The translations under genes and the position numbers were made by a program. From NCBI RefSeq assembly GCF_021233055.1, contig NZ_CP089540.1, positions 124,001 through 188,000 of the forward strand: a stretch of 64,000 bases of DNA, written 5' to 3'. The notes under the pieces were generated by a model. The model saw only the letters and a list, made by a program, of their open reading frames with translations, was not told the DNA's origin and did not search any database. Of the stretch, positions 52,985 to 62,510 are shown one piece after another (the first letter of the stretch is position 1; the number at the start of each line of letters is the position of its first letter). This stretch comes from Spirosoma oryzicola (GTDB taxonomy: Bacteria > Bacteroidota > Bacteroidia > Cytophagales > Spirosomataceae).

Positions 52985-54139
52985 TCAGCTTTTGTACAAG
53001 TTGGTGAGTGTTGCTGCTATGTGACTCCAGCGGTACTGCTCCGCCTGAATCAAATTGTTTTGACTAAAGTAATCGTGAAGTGGTTTGTCGATTAGTATCT
53101 GTACAATACTACGAGCGAAGGTATCAACATCACCATAAGTCGTTAGGAGCCCATTAAGACCATGGTTCACTACGTACGGAATACCCCCTACGTTGGTCGC
53201 TACAATGGGCTTACCGAGTGCCATTGCTTCACAAAACACAATACCCTGCGACTCTTCGTGCGAATGCAAAATAAAAAGGGCAGCCTGTTGCAGATAGGCC
53301 AAAAGCTGGTCCTGGCTCGCATCGGTAATAACGTGTACGCAATCCAGTAGCGCCAATGTTTCAATCAAGCGGATCAACTTCTGATAGTACGCTTCATCGT
53401 TTCGAAAGCCAATGATATACAGATGCTGACCGGGCAGGGATGTCCGCACCTGCCCAAACGCACGAATGGTATACTCAAATCCTTTGCGTTCCGAGATGGA
53501 CCCAATAGAAACAAGGTGTTGCTCCTGCTTGCCTGTTGACGGCTGGTAATAGCGTTCGTCAATTCCTTGCGGAACAACCATCAACTGTCGACAAGGCAGC
53601 AGCCGGTGTCGTTGTACCCATTCTTTGACGTAATCGGTGTCGACAACTATCTTCGCTGTATTGTTGATAAGTAGCCATTCAATAAAACCGTAAAGCCATT
53701 GCTTCACTAAAAAGGTTTTACGCCGGTTGCGTTCATAGGCTTTCTGGTATTCTACATTGGCTATACCATGCACTGTTACCACGTAGTTACACCCCGACAA
53801 TCGGAGATATATTGATATCAGAAAAACCAGCAGTGTCGTACCGTGCAGGTGGCACATATCCGGTTCATAATTTCTGATTTCGCGAATCAACGTACCAACC
53901 GATAATACCGAAAGTACCGTATAAGCGTAGCGGTTAGGGAGTCGTACCACCTCAAGGTTAGCCGTCGAATGATCACGTTCAAACACCAGGTATTGTTGAT
54001 CAGGATAGGTAATTACTTTTACGTGTACGTTTGGCTGTTGCGTTAGTGCCTTGGTCAGCCCATAAACCGACGCTTCCATACCCCCTTTAATCAGGTCGTA
54101 GCTTTGCGGATAGACGCCATACTGAATTACTTTATACAC
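52985..54139 (-). CDS. GT4 family glycosyltransferase
   Basis: This 384-residue GT-B enzyme carries YPQSYDLIKGGMEASVYGLTKAL at the N-terminus, HLHGTTLLVFLISIYLRLSG in the acceptor domain, and in the donor domain SIGSISERKGFEYTIRAF (about 214-231) and HSHEESQGIVFCEAMALGKPIVATNVGGIPYVV (about 298-330), with the EAMALGKP nucleotide-sugar site. Retaining mechanism follows from the family; the donor sugar cannot be told. It is 24 bp upstream of the GT-C gene. Confidence 0.93.
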   Translation of the reverse strand: MYKVIQYGVYPQSYDLIKGGMEASVYGLTKALTQQPNVHVKVITYPDQQYLVFERDHSTANLEVVRLPNRYAYTVLSVLSVGTLIREIRNYEPDMCHLHGTTLLVFLISIYLRLSGCNYVVTVHGIANVEYQKAYERNRRKTFLVKQWLYGFIEWLLINNTAKIVVDTDYVKEWVQRHRLLPCRQLMVVPQGIDERYYQPSTGKQEQHLVSIGSISERKGFEYTIRAFGQVRTSLPGQHLYIIGFRNDEAYYQKLIRLIETLALLDCVHVITDASQDQLLAYLQQAALFILHSHEESQGIVFCEAMALGKPIVATNVGGIPYVVNHGLNGLLTTYGDVDTFARSIVQILIDKPLHDYFSQNNLIQAEQYRWSHIAATLTNLYKS

Positions 54140-54165
54140 GTGTATTACCGGAGAGATTTGGTTAT

Positions 54166-55176
54166 TCAGACGACAACCAAGTGTTTTGTCAGCAGGCGCT
54201 GTAGAACAGCTCTTGGCTGAACGTAATCGAGGTAATACTGCCGAGCCCCCTGTTCGAGCGATTCACGGTAGGTTGTGTCGGACAGCACGTGCTCTACAGC
54301 CTGCCGAATTTCGCCTTCTGAGCCCAAAACAAAATGAACATGCTTACCATTAATCAATTCAAAGGGCAATTCGTTGACCAATGGCGTTGTTATGATGGCT
54401 TTGCCTAGCGCCAGGTATTCAGCGAGTTTCCAGCCATGACATAGATCCCAGGCAGGCGTATTAAAAACAAGCACCGACTGCTTTGTTTTGGCTAAGTACT
54501 CTGTTTTAGGCAACCATTTGTCCGTTACAAAAGACTGAAATAGCGGATTCAAGTTTCGCTTCGTGCTGTAGATAAAACCAACCTCATTGTGTAACCCCGA
54601 TTGCTGCGTGATAACCTTGTAGAAATTGTAGCGTTTTTGGTTTACAGTCTCGTCGTTCCTGATCCACTCATCACTATTCCACAACGTATTGAACGAAAAA
54701 GCGTAGTCCGGTTTCACTTCACCTGGACTGTACTCAGTGATCGGTAAATGCCTGATTTGTTTAGCGTAACCTGATACAAACCGCTTCGTATAAAGACCGG
54801 TCCGAAGCATATTGACAAAGCATAACCACAGCGTAGGAATAAGACCCCATATTCGAATACCAAAGCTTGGTGGAATATTAACTATTTTCTGCTGATCGTC
54901 CTCGAACAAACCCGCCCGCAGATTTATCTTCCCGTAACAGTCGCACCAGCAGTAAGCAACCTGGCTGATGGCCGAAACATCATTGTAGTCGATTGTGTAG
55001 CGGATAATGATATTGTCCTGCTGAACCACAAAGTTCAGATTTGAATCGTCGGGCAGTTCGGAAAAATAGTGCTGGTTAAAACGTACATTCGTTCGACCAA
55101 ACAGATCGTACAACCCTTTGATGTAAAAGGCGCTGTACTCGATGTTAGCTCTCGGATCGATATAAACACGCGGCAT
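54166..55176 (-). CDS. Putative glycosyltransferase (GT-B-like)
   Basis: This 336-residue protein starts MPRVYIDPRANIEYSAFYIKG at ATG 55176, 10 bp after the previous stop; the longer frame to 55224 would overlap that gene. The C-terminal part, DLCHGWKLAEYLALGKAIITTPLVNELPFEL, resembles the donor site of GT-B enzymes. The N-terminal half is less familiar. The middle holds a hydrophobic stretch (IWGLIPTLWLCFVNML) that may touch the membrane. It is assigned mainly by this donor-like block and context. Confidence 0.65.
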   Translation of the reverse strand: MPRVYIDPRANIEYSAFYIKGLYDLFGRTNVRFNQHYFSELPDDSNLNFVVQQDNIIIRYTIDYNDVSAISQVAYCWCDCYGKINLRAGLFEDDQQKIVNIPPSFGIRIWGLIPTLWLCFVNMLRTGLYTKRFVSGYAKQIRHLPITEYSPGEVKPDYAFSFNTLWNSDEWIRNDETVNQKRYNFYKVITQQSGLHNEVGFIYSTKRNLNPLFQSFVTDKWLPKTEYLAKTKQSVLVFNTPAWDLCHGWKLAEYLALGKAIITTPLVNELPFELINGKHVHFVLGSEGEIRQAVEHVLSDTTYRESLEQGARQYYLDYVQPRAVLQRLLTKHLVVV

Positions 55177-55186
55177 GAAAAGAAAT

Positions 55187-56158
55187 TTACAGGGTTGTAG
55201 GAATACGACGGCCCAATCGCACAAGTTTCTGTTTGCTTCGAGCTCCTATTTTCATTAGCCTGAAATAGAGTTGCAATAATAGTCTTGGGGTTTGATAGGC
55301 CCACCGGTAATAAACAGGTTGCTGAGGAAAGTCGACCTTCGCCAAAATCGCCTGTACTTCCGATTTATATTTATTGGCTAAATAATACGGCAGTAGTGTA
55401 CGAACCCGCAGACCGTCGAGCAACCGTTTCATCGCTACTGATTGCTGCTCGGCAGCTTTTAGGTAATCGGCATTGAAAATAAAATGAGCATCCGGATGAT
55501 ACAACTTGTACCCCCCAATGGCGCGGCTTTGGGCAATAACGTCTTGATTGGAGTAAGCCAAAGGCGTGTTCAGATAAGCCACTTTCCCAACTAAAGCCAG
55601 GCGTATCCACAGATCGAAATCTTCGCTAAACCGGAGGTTAGGTTTGAAGCCACCAACGTCTAGAAAAGCCTGCTTTTGAACGACCACAAATGAACAATTA
55701 AGCAATACGCAAAACTGCGAACTATACGCCGAGATATAGTCTATATAGCCATCCCTGAATGTTTCGGTTAAGCCCTTCGGCTCAACTTTGCATCTGCCGT
55801 GTTTGACATAGTAGTAATTGCATCCAAACAGAATAGCCTCGTTGTATTTCTGAATCAGCTGTGCCATTTGCTCCAGAAAGGTTGGCTCCCACCAATCATC
55901 AGCATCCAGAAAAGCTACGTACTCAAAGCTAGCGACCAAAACACCCCGGTTGCGAGTCACAGATACACCTGCGTTTGGTTGGTCAATGAGCTGAATTCTA
56001 GCGTCATTATAGCGAGCCACTCGTTGCCAACTGTCATCAGTAGATCCATCGTTGATGATAATAAGCTCAAAAGTTGGGTAAGTCTGTTGTAAAACAGACA
56101 CCACAGCCTTTTCAATGTAGTCGGCTTTATTGTAAAGTGGAATGACAACCGAGAACAT
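55187..56158 (-). CDS. GT2 family glycosyltransferase
   Basis: This 323-residue GT-A enzyme starts FSVVIPLYNKADYIEKAVVSVLQQTYPTFELIIINDGSTDDSW, with the metal-binding site in AFLDADDWWEPTFLEQM (about 83-99). The region FSEDFDLWIRLALVGKVAYLNTPLAY (about 178-203) holds the typical ED catalytic motif. The C-terminus is basic. This is the ordinary GT2 inverting type, unlike the three WcaA-like paralogues farther upstream. A 146-bp spacer precedes it, the longest within this half of the cluster, and may contain a promoter. Confidence 0.93.
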   Translation of the reverse strand: MFSVVIPLYNKADYIEKAVVSVLQQTYPTFELIIINDGSTDDSWQRVARYNDARIQLIDQPNAGVSVTRNRGVLVASFEYVAFLDADDWWEPTFLEQMAQLIQKYNEAILFGCNYYYVKHGRCKVEPKGLTETFRDGYIDYISAYSSQFCVLLNCSFVVVQKQAFLDVGGFKPNLRFSEDFDLWIRLALVGKVAYLNTPLAYSNQDVIAQSRAIGGYKLYHPDAHFIFNADYLKAAEQQSVAMKRLLDGLRVRTLLPYYLANKYKSEVQAILAKVDFPQQPVYYRWAYQTPRLLLQLYFRLMKIGARSKQKLVRLGRRIPTTL

Positions 56159-56304
56159 AGGCTCTGCATTTAGCTTTTTTTCACTGTTGCAAGGTGTTTC
56201 AAGCTTAAGTGTGCATCCGCCAAAACAAGCCTAACTTTTGAACAACGACGTTGACTTTAGTCGACAATTTTTGTTTTTCAACCAGCTATTAGCTTCTAAG
56301 CTTT

Positions 56305-57111
56305 CTACGCGAACAGTTTATCAGTCCAGAACAGGACTCTGTACAGATTGACAACCAAAAACCAGGTGAACCGATTGGCTTTTAGACGGCCTAAAATAAT
56401 ACTATCCGTAGCAAAACGCTCGTAATCAGCCAGAATGCGTTGAGGTAATTCCTGCTTTAGCACAGCAGCTCTTTCGTATTGATCCAGCGCTTGGTTTAAG
56501 GTACTAATGCCTGTATTGTCGAACCAAACTAAATCGATATTGCAGTATGCTACCTGTTCATTTTGCAATCCAACGGCAACGAGGTAGAACTTCCAGTCAG
56601 AGACTATCTTAAACGACTCGTCATATAGACCATACTTATCAAAGAGCGATCGTTTGATGTAAGCTGAGCCGTGAAAAATTGTGCCTCGGTACAGGTCCAG
56701 AAACGTAATTGGCCGACCGGCGTAGCTTTTTTTAACTACCCGTTTGTTACCAATGTCTCTAATTTCATTACCGTACACAATGCTGCAATCGCTGGGCATA
56801 TCCGTCAGCATGCGTTCAGTTACCTCAGAAGCAAGCAAATAATCGCCTGAGTTCAAAAACTGGCAATAATCGCCCGTCGCCTGCCTTATCCCTTTATTCA
56901 TAGCGTGATAAATACCGCGATCCGGCTCAGATACCCAATAACTTAAGCTCTTTTCGTACTTTTTTATTATGTCGAGGCTACCATCTCTTGACCCTCCGTC
57001 AATGACAATATATTCATAATCTGTTGACGTTTGCGTGATCACACTTTCAATCGTTTTTGCTAAACCAACCGTATTGTTATAGTTTATAGTAATGATGGAT
57101 AGCCTAGGCAT
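56305..57111 (-). CDS. GT2 family glycosyltransferase, paralogue A of a three-member set
   Basis: This is a 268-residue GT-A enzyme starting MPRLSIITINYNNTVGLAKTIESVITQ; ATG 57111 is chosen over 57123 because it gives the family start. The motif YWVSEPDRGIYHAMNKGIRQ (about 77-96) and FLNSGDYLL are shared with the genes at 60044 and 61596, marking one paralogous group of the WcaA-like type. FHGSAYIKRSLFDKYGLYDESFKIVSDWKFYL is the C-terminal catalytic block. Donor sugar unknown. Confidence 0.92.
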   Translation of the reverse strand: MPRLSIITINYNNTVGLAKTIESVITQTSTDYEYIVIDGGSRDGSLDIIKKYEKSLSYWVSEPDRGIYHAMNKGIRQATGDYCQFLNSGDYLLASEVTERMLTDMPSDCSIVYGNEIRDIGNKRVVKKSYAGRPITFLDLYRGTIFHGSAYIKRSLFDKYGLYDESFKIVSDWKFYLVAVGLQNEQVAYCNIDLVWFDNTGISTLNQALDQYERAAVLKQELPQRILADYERFATDSIILGRLKANRFTWFLVVNLYRVLFWTDKLFA

Positions 57112-57148
57112 ATACATGTACACTTACTGCTTTGACGCAGAAATGCGA

Positions 57149-57874
57149 CTATAACTCGTAGTACTTTGAAAGCAGCCGATGTATATATTGGTCAGGTTGC
57201 CAGTAGCTTTCTTCTACATCTAGCAGCTGCTTAATATCGGTGCGAATGTCGAAAGATATACCTTTTTCAACTTGCTCATACACCGCACGCTTACCTATAT
57301 ACGTCTCAATAGCTTCAACAATTTGAAGCGGTTTTACAGAGTATGGATTGACGAGAGTAAGTATTCGATTTTGATAGGACCCACAGAGAACGGCCTGTTC
57401 GACCGCCAAATACAGATCATCAAGGCCAATCAGGTTACGTGTTGCGTGTTGCCAAATGGCAAATGACTTGCCTTGTTGAATATGCTCCCAGAAATAATTC
57501 ATAATGGTGTGTCGGTTTCCCAATCCACCAACTACGTTTGATGCCCGAACAATCAAATAGTTCGGTGCCCAAGTGCTTATCAGTTGTTCAGCGGCCAGTT
57601 TATGAAGTATGTAAGGACTGTTTTTTTCCGTTGGATCATTTACACTCGCCGTACTGAAGTATACGAACAACTGGTCGGTCAGTTTGGCTAGTGTTTTTTC
57701 TAAGAGTACCCGTTCTCGGATGTAGGGTGCCGTACGAGTCTCTTTTGAGTTCGACACGCCAGAGGCAAATAATACAATATCAGTTTGACCTGTATACTTC
57801 CTAAAGCGTTGCGCAATCATACCGTTACCAATGACGGTGGCTGGAGCTAACAGCGAGTTAAATACCTGGTTCAT
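57149..57874 (-). CDS. NAD-dependent epimerase/dehydratase-like (extended SDR) protein
   Basis: This 241-residue Rossmann protein starts at ATG 57874, overlapping the previous stop by 4 bp (ATGA); the frame extends further but lies in the upstream gene. The nucleotide motif is VIGNGMIAQRF (about 14-24), a variant GxGxxA. The SDR catalytic region appears as YFSTASVNDPTEKNSPYILHKLAAEQLI, with Ser, Tyr (SPYILHK) and Lys in the YxxxK arrangement. It is shorter than usual epimerases (300 or more residues), so it may reduce or dehydrate a nucleotide sugar with a reduced substrate domain. Confidence 0.8.
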   Translation of the reverse strand: MNQVFNSLLAPATVIGNGMIAQRFRKYTGQTDIVLFASGVSNSKETRTAPYIRERVLLEKTLAKLTDQLFVYFSTASVNDPTEKNSPYILHKLAAEQLISTWAPNYLIVRASNVVGGLGNRHTIMNYFWEHIQQGKSFAIWQHATRNLIGLDDLYLAVEQAVLCGSYQNRILTLVNPYSVKPLQIVEAIETYIGKRAVYEQVEKGISFDIRTDIKQLLDVEESYWQPDQYIHRLLSKYYEL

Positions 57875-59112
57875 GTCTGTATCAGTTGGGACATCCTCTC
57901 GAGATAGCTTTCGTTGCCACCGTACATATTGATCACGAAATTTCGACTGTCTTGTCGAAGTTGTTGTAACTCGCACTCCGATAGGTTCAGCAGATAGTTG
58001 ATACCAGCCGCTAAGTCCTGAGAATCATTATGCTTGGCCCGGTAACCTGTCTTACCGGTATAGACTAAATCACCACCAATACCTGTTTCAAAAGAAACGA
58101 CTGGCGTCCCACACATGACTGCCTGATTAATCATTGTTGGTCCAGAATCCTCCAAAGTGGGGCAGACGAAAAGATCAGCAGCCTGATATGCCTTTATAAG
58201 TTGCTCTTCGGTTAGATTACCTACCAGCTTAAACTGAGGACGCTCTTCGGATAGTGGTGCCGACCCAGCAACTAGATACGTTACATTTTTCGCTTCAATG
58301 TGTTCTAATGCATTAATTAACAAATGCATTCCCTTTCGTTTTTCGACTAGTGAAGTAGCGCCAAAAAATACGACTCGCTGTTTTTCGTCAATGTTAAAAA
58401 AAGCTTTTGCATCCGACTGATTCCCTGGTCTGTACTTGGTTTCATCGACAAGGTATCCCGGTAATTTTATAATTGATTTATGCTTAAACAAGGCAGAATT
58501 TCTAGCTCTCTTCAGGTCGTTATCAGAAAAAACCAGTAGTGTCACGTCATCGGGAAGGTATTGTTTTTTGAGCGCTAAATTCTTTTTTGGAATCGCTTTG
58601 ATACTTGCTTTCAGCATCGCCGGACAACCGCTGCAATCTGTTTCGAAACCTGCACAATCCCAGGGATAATGACATCCCCCCGTGATTGGAGCGTTATCCA
58701 GCATCAAGATGTATACTTTGGCACCAGATCGCTTTTGTAATTCATGCAACGTCTCAGCATTGATAAAATCGCTGACCCAATGAACAATAATAACATCTGG
58801 TTTAACAGGTAGCAAAGCCAGTATTTTACCGGCTGTTATCGTAGAAAACCGATCATAAAGTGTATAAAAATAATAGTCATTTGCTGTATCAGATTCCGTG
58901 TACTGCTGCTTTGCTAATTTTCTTTGCAGTTTGGCGATAGGTTTTTCAAGACCTTTAGGATAGGGTATCAGATGAGGATAACTCGTCTTCACATCCATAA
59001 CAACCAGATACGTATTACAATCTGTCTTTCTCAGGAGATCATTGAAATGTAGCGTAAACTTGCCTGCACCACCGTAATCAAAAGCCGAAAGATTTAGTAC
59101 TACTTTTTTCAT
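57871..59112 (-). CDS. GT4 family glycosyltransferase, WcaC-like
   Basis: This 413-residue enzyme starts VVLNLSAFDYGGAGKFTLHFNDLLRKTD. The Cys-rich motif GGCHYPWDCAGFETDCSGCP (about 147-166) is typical of the WcaC-like glycosyltransferases of exopolysaccharide loci. The donor domain shows FFGATSLVEKRKGMHLLINAL and CPTLEDSGPTMINQAVMCGTPVVSFETGI. It starts 3 bp after the stop of the preceding gene and overlaps the next by 4 bp. Confidence 0.92.
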   Translation of the reverse strand: MKKVVLNLSAFDYGGAGKFTLHFNDLLRKTDCNTYLVVMDVKTSYPHLIPYPKGLEKPIAKLQRKLAKQQYTESDTANDYYFYTLYDRFSTITAGKILALLPVKPDVIIVHWVSDFINAETLHELQKRSGAKVYILMLDNAPITGGCHYPWDCAGFETDCSGCPAMLKASIKAIPKKNLALKKQYLPDDVTLLVFSDNDLKRARNSALFKHKSIIKLPGYLVDETKYRPGNQSDAKAFFNIDEKQRVVFFGATSLVEKRKGMHLLINALEHIEAKNVTYLVAGSAPLSEERPQFKLVGNLTEEQLIKAYQAADLFVCPTLEDSGPTMINQAVMCGTPVVSFETGIGGDLVYTGKTGYRAKHNDSQDLAAGINYLLNLSECELQQLRQDSRNFVINMYGGNESYLERMSQLIQT

Positions 59113-59115
59113 TAA

Positions 59116-60042
59116 TCAAACCGTTGATGCTGTTAAAATCTTGATCAGTTTAAGGGTTACCCTTTTAAAAGTAGTGCGCTTTTCCTGGCTAATAAACCGC
59201 TCAAACAGATACCAGTCAAACAGCTTATCCAGCTTTTTTGCAGGTGCCTTTAACGGGAGGTCCATACGATATAAGGGAATATTGGCTAACAGATCGTTTT
59301 CGTAAAACGAGTGCGTTGCATCAGCATTAAAGCCTATGTTCTCAACTAAGTTAACGGCTGGAACGGCTGTCTTTCCGCCGTTTACCCATCTGGCAAAAGC
59401 CCACTGAAAGTCCCAGACGTCATCCGGTCTTGTCGCCTGATACTTCGAAAATTCGGTCTGATAATGGTTGAAATACGCTTGATTAAATAGCGTGTTTTTC
59501 ACCTTTTGCTGGCCGGCAGAAGTGTCCCAGCCAGTCATCTCATAGTCAAAGGTGTTCCAGGCTCTTCGCCAGGTAGCCCACCCCAGACTATGAGCCATAT
59601 AACTAAAAAAGTAGCTGCATTTCTGGTAACCCCATTTTCGTAAGGCATTGGTACCCGTAATCATATATACCTGTTCATCATGCCTGTATTTTTCCAGCAA
59701 TGATTGACAGTACGGAAAGAAACTGGGGTCTGGTACACAGTCGTCTTCCAGAATAATACCTTCTTCAACTTGCTCGAAAAACCAAGTGATTGCCTCCGCC
59801 GGACCACGGCCACACCCCCGGTTTTCGGTTCTGAATAACGTCTTAACTGTACAGGGCCAGTCAATCTGTTCGATTACTGCCCGCGCAGCTTGGCACCGCA
59901 CTACATCCGTCGGTTTGTCGGGGCGTGGGCCATCACCAGCTACAAACAGGTATTGAGGCTTTGCGGCACGAATGGCGTCGAATGTTCGCTGGGTGGTGTC
60001 GGGGCGATTAAAAATAAGTAGTAAGATAGGGATCTCGAACAT
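59116..60042 (-). CDS. HlpA-like nucleotide-diphospho-sugar transferase
   Basis: This 308-residue GT-A-type protein begins PILLLIFNRPDTTQRTFDAIRAAKPQYLFVAGDGPR. The metal site is in GIILEDDCVPDPSFFPYCQSLL (about 95-116), and MAHSLGWATWRRAWNTFDYEM follows. This organisation is known from proteins annotated hemolytic protein HlpA-like, found in surface-glycan loci. It shares blocks (WATWRRAW, DDVWDFQW, GFNADATHS) with the partial gene at 63534-64000, which is its paralogue. Donor and acceptor unknown. Confidence 0.83.
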   Translation of the reverse strand: MFEIPILLLIFNRPDTTQRTFDAIRAAKPQYLFVAGDGPRPDKPTDVVRCQAARAVIEQIDWPCTVKTLFRTENRGCGRGPAEAITWFFEQVEEGIILEDDCVPDPSFFPYCQSLLEKYRHDEQVYMITGTNALRKWGYQKCSYFFSYMAHSLGWATWRRAWNTFDYEMTGWDTSAGQQKVKNTLFNQAYFNHYQTEFSKYQATRPDDVWDFQWAFARWVNGGKTAVPAVNLVENIGFNADATHSFYENDLLANIPLYRMDLPLKAPAKKLDKLFDWYLFERFISQEKRTTFKRVTLKLIKILTASTV

Positions 60043-60043
60043 A

Positions 60044-60895
60044 TTATTGGTCAGACTTACGCGCGAACAATCTTTGCTTCAAAGCGACTATTCCAACCGC
60101 TCGATCATATATGAACTGTATTGTTCCATAAAGCAGTCCTTTCGATTTTACCCACTCCCACATGCTTAATTCAATTCTTTTGACCATCCAGGTTTCATAA
60201 TCAGCTAATACCCGTTCAGGAACTACCTGTTGAAGAATCTGCCGGATCTCTTCCTGCGATTGAACGCTATATTCAGGTCTGTTCGAGAGGCCCTCCAAAT
60301 TATAATCGGCAACGACGAAATCAAGCATAGCGACAGAACATTGATGCGTAATAACGGACCGAATCCAGAATTCGTAGTCACCGTGGATCTTGTATGTTTC
60401 CCTATAATTACCCAGCCTATCGAAAAGCGCTTTTTTTATGAAAGTTGACTGGTGTGGAATCGTAGTTTTATAAAATGAATTGAATGTTATTTCTCCAGTC
60501 GGTTTATACGTATGAATGATGCGTCCATTTTTTGATACATGACAACCACCAATCAATAAATCAGCCGTTTGTCTTTCGTTAAAACACCGTTCAAGAACCT
60601 GCTCATCTACGAACCAATCCCCCGAATTGAGAAAAAGACAGTATTGCCCCGTTGCCCGTTCGATGCCTTTGTTCATCGCATGGTAGATACCTCTATCGGG
60701 CTCAGATACCCAATAACTAATCGCATCAGTATAGAAGTCAATTATTTCGTGACTTCCGTCATTGGAACCACCATCTATTATTAAAAACTCGAAGCTCGTA
60801 AATTTCTGATTTATAACACCTTGTATTGTTTGCTCTAGGCCTGCCCGGTTGTTTAGGTTAACCGTAATAATTGACAGGAGTGGCGCAGTCTTCAT
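60044..60895 (-). CDS. GT2 family glycosyltransferase, paralogue B
   Basis: This is a 283-residue GT-A enzyme, LLSIITVNLNNRAGLEQTIQGVINQKF at the start, YWVSEPDRGIYHAMNKGIER and FLNSGDWFVDEQVLERCF in the middle, and IPHQSTFIKKALFDRLGNYRETYKIHGDYEFWI later. It is close to the genes at 56305 and 61596. Its ATG overlaps the FkbM stop by 4 bp, and its stop is 1 bp before the HlpA-like start, so it is translated in a coupled chain. Confidence 0.92.
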   Translation of the reverse strand: MKTAPLLSIITVNLNNRAGLEQTIQGVINQKFTSFEFLIIDGGSNDGSHEIIDFYTDAISYWVSEPDRGIYHAMNKGIERATGQYCLFLNSGDWFVDEQVLERCFNERQTADLLIGGCHVSKNGRIIHTYKPTGEITFNSFYKTTIPHQSTFIKKALFDRLGNYRETYKIHGDYEFWIRSVITHQCSVAMLDFVVADYNLEGLSNRPEYSVQSQEEIRQILQQVVPERVLADYETWMVKRIELSMWEWVKSKGLLYGTIQFIYDRAVGIVALKQRLFARKSDQ

Positions 60896-61599
60896 CGAAA
60901 AAAATAGCCTTCCACTTGTAGCAGTTCGCCTGTTTCATAATTACGATGTCCACTATCGATAAGTTTTAGCTTATATCCTTCCTCCCGCAGCAGATTTATC
61001 ATTTCCTCCATTAACGTTTCCCCTTCATACATTGGCTGAAGCGAAAGTTCCATCTGGAATCCTTTGATTTTGTTGAACGACTGCCGACTTCCTTCAAACA
61101 CCTGTCGCTCAAAACCCTGCGTGTCGATTTTTACGTATAAGTTTTTGCCAGGTCTGTAATACTGATCAATGATTGAATCAATTTTCTGTACACGAATGGT
61201 TTCCTGTCGAGTGTAGACGGCGTCAGGAGCACTTTCAATATGCACGGGCAGCATATCAAGTATTGAACTACTGTATGAATTTGTCGACACATTTATTTCA
61301 GTAGAACCATCATAATGACCTATTGCACAATGCACCGTTTTCCAGTTTGGATCGGATGCCACATTCGTCTGTAGTTGCTGGTGTGTATCAGCAATTGGTT
61401 CAAACGAGACAAGTTCCCCTGAATAACCTAACGTCCGGGCTCTTCGTCCAAACTGTCCAGTATTGGCGCCCACGTCAAAAATTAGGTTAATCTGGAAGGC
61501 ATTTATTAAGTCGAGCCACTGCCGGACAATCGGGTCCGTTGGCAGATGCAGGATGTCGTAGCCGAACCGCTGGGCGACGTTCTTTACTAATTTTCTCAC
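60892..61599 (-). CDS. FkbM family SAM-dependent methyltransferase
   Basis: This 235-residue methyltransferase has the SAM motif LIFDVGANTGQFGRRARTLGYSGELVSFEP (about 39-68), the FkbM block LYVKIDTQGFERQVFEGSRQSF, and C-terminal LREEGYKLKLIDSGHRNYETGELLQVEGYFFR. FkbM enzymes O-methylate sugars or polyketides; in this cluster it would methylate a glycan residue. It lies between two paralogous GT2 genes, overlapping each by 4 bp. Confidence 0.93.
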   Translation of the reverse strand: MRKLVKNVAQRFGYDILHLPTDPIVRQWLDLINAFQINLIFDVGANTGQFGRRARTLGYSGELVSFEPIADTHQQLQTNVASDPNWKTVHCAIGHYDGSTEINVSTNSYSSSILDMLPVHIESAPDAVYTRQETIRVQKIDSIIDQYYRPGKNLYVKIDTQGFERQVFEGSRQSFNKIKGFQMELSLQPMYEGETLMEEMINLLREEGYKLKLIDSGHRNYETGELLQVEGYFFR

Positions 61600-62453
61600 G
61601 AAGTACGCTGATTAAAAAAAGTTCGCTGTAGAAAACGCTTCAAGCGGTGACCAAACACGCCTACGCGGATAACGCCCGTACGTTTCAGAAAGTGATAAAC
61701 CTGATATTCTCGGCTTTGTAACCACAGTTGGCTCTGGCTCTCAAGGGCACTAAGCTCTTCATAATCAGCCATGAATAACGGATATCGTTGTTGTAGAACA
61801 TTCAATTGCTCTCGGCGCGGCAACAAGGCTGTGTTGGGGTTGCAGCTTATTCCGTCCATGTTGAAGTTCGCAACTGTAACGGGGTAATGCTGGTACGAAC
61901 AACCATGAATGAGTAGCGCTTCTAAAAAAAACAACCAGTCGGACGTGATTTTCAACTGTTCATTGTACAAACCAACGGCGTCAAACAAACTGCGCCGAAT
62001 AAAGGTGGCTTGATGAGGCAACGTACCCAGAAACAAGGTTTTAGCAGTGAGCTTATCGGGTGAAGGGACGAACCATTTAACCGCGCTCGTCTGGGTATCG
62101 TAAAAATAAATGTCACCTGCCACGATGTCGGCTTTCGGCTTCTTGGCAAAGACAGTTGCCAGCGTTGTTGACTCCACAAGCCAGTCACCCGAATTTAAAA
62201 ACAGGCAGTACTCACCTGTAGATGCTTGTATTCCTTTGTTCATCGCATGGTAGATACCCTTGTCGGGTTCGGATACCCAATACGCCAGTTTATCAACGTG
62301 TGATTTCACTAGTTCAACACTACCATCGGTGGAGCCGCCATCGATTATAATAAATTCATAATCAACAAATGTCTGATCGAGGAGACTTTTAATTGTTTTA
62401 GCTAATCCGTCAACATTGTTTAGATTAACAGTAATAACCGATACCAAACTCAT
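61596..62453 (-). CDS. GT2 family glycosyltransferase, paralogue C
   Basis: This 285-residue GT-A enzyme starts MSLVSVITVNLNNVDGLAKTIKSLLDQTF at ATG 62453; the frame extends to 62507 but without family-like sequence. YWVSEPDKGIYHAMNKGIQA and FLNSGDWLVESTTLATVF show kinship with paralogues A and B, and LPHQATFIRRSLFDAVGLYNEQLKITSDWLFFL is the catalytic second half. Its stop overlaps the FkbM start by 4 bp. Confidence 0.92.
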   Translation of the reverse strand: MSLVSVITVNLNNVDGLAKTIKSLLDQTFVDYEFIIIDGGSTDGSVELVKSHVDKLAYWVSEPDKGIYHAMNKGIQASTGEYCLFLNSGDWLVESTTLATVFAKKPKADIVAGDIYFYDTQTSAVKWFVPSPDKLTAKTLFLGTLPHQATFIRRSLFDAVGLYNEQLKITSDWLFFLEALLIHGCSYQHYPVTVANFNMDGISCNPNTALLPRREQLNVLQQRYPLFMADYEELSALESQSQLWLQSREYQVYHFLKRTGVIRVGVFGHRLKRFLQRTFFNQRTS

Positions 62454-62510
62454 AACACACAAGACATCTGCCAAACGCTTTTCGAATGATGGGGGTCTTG
62501 GTAGCAAAAC

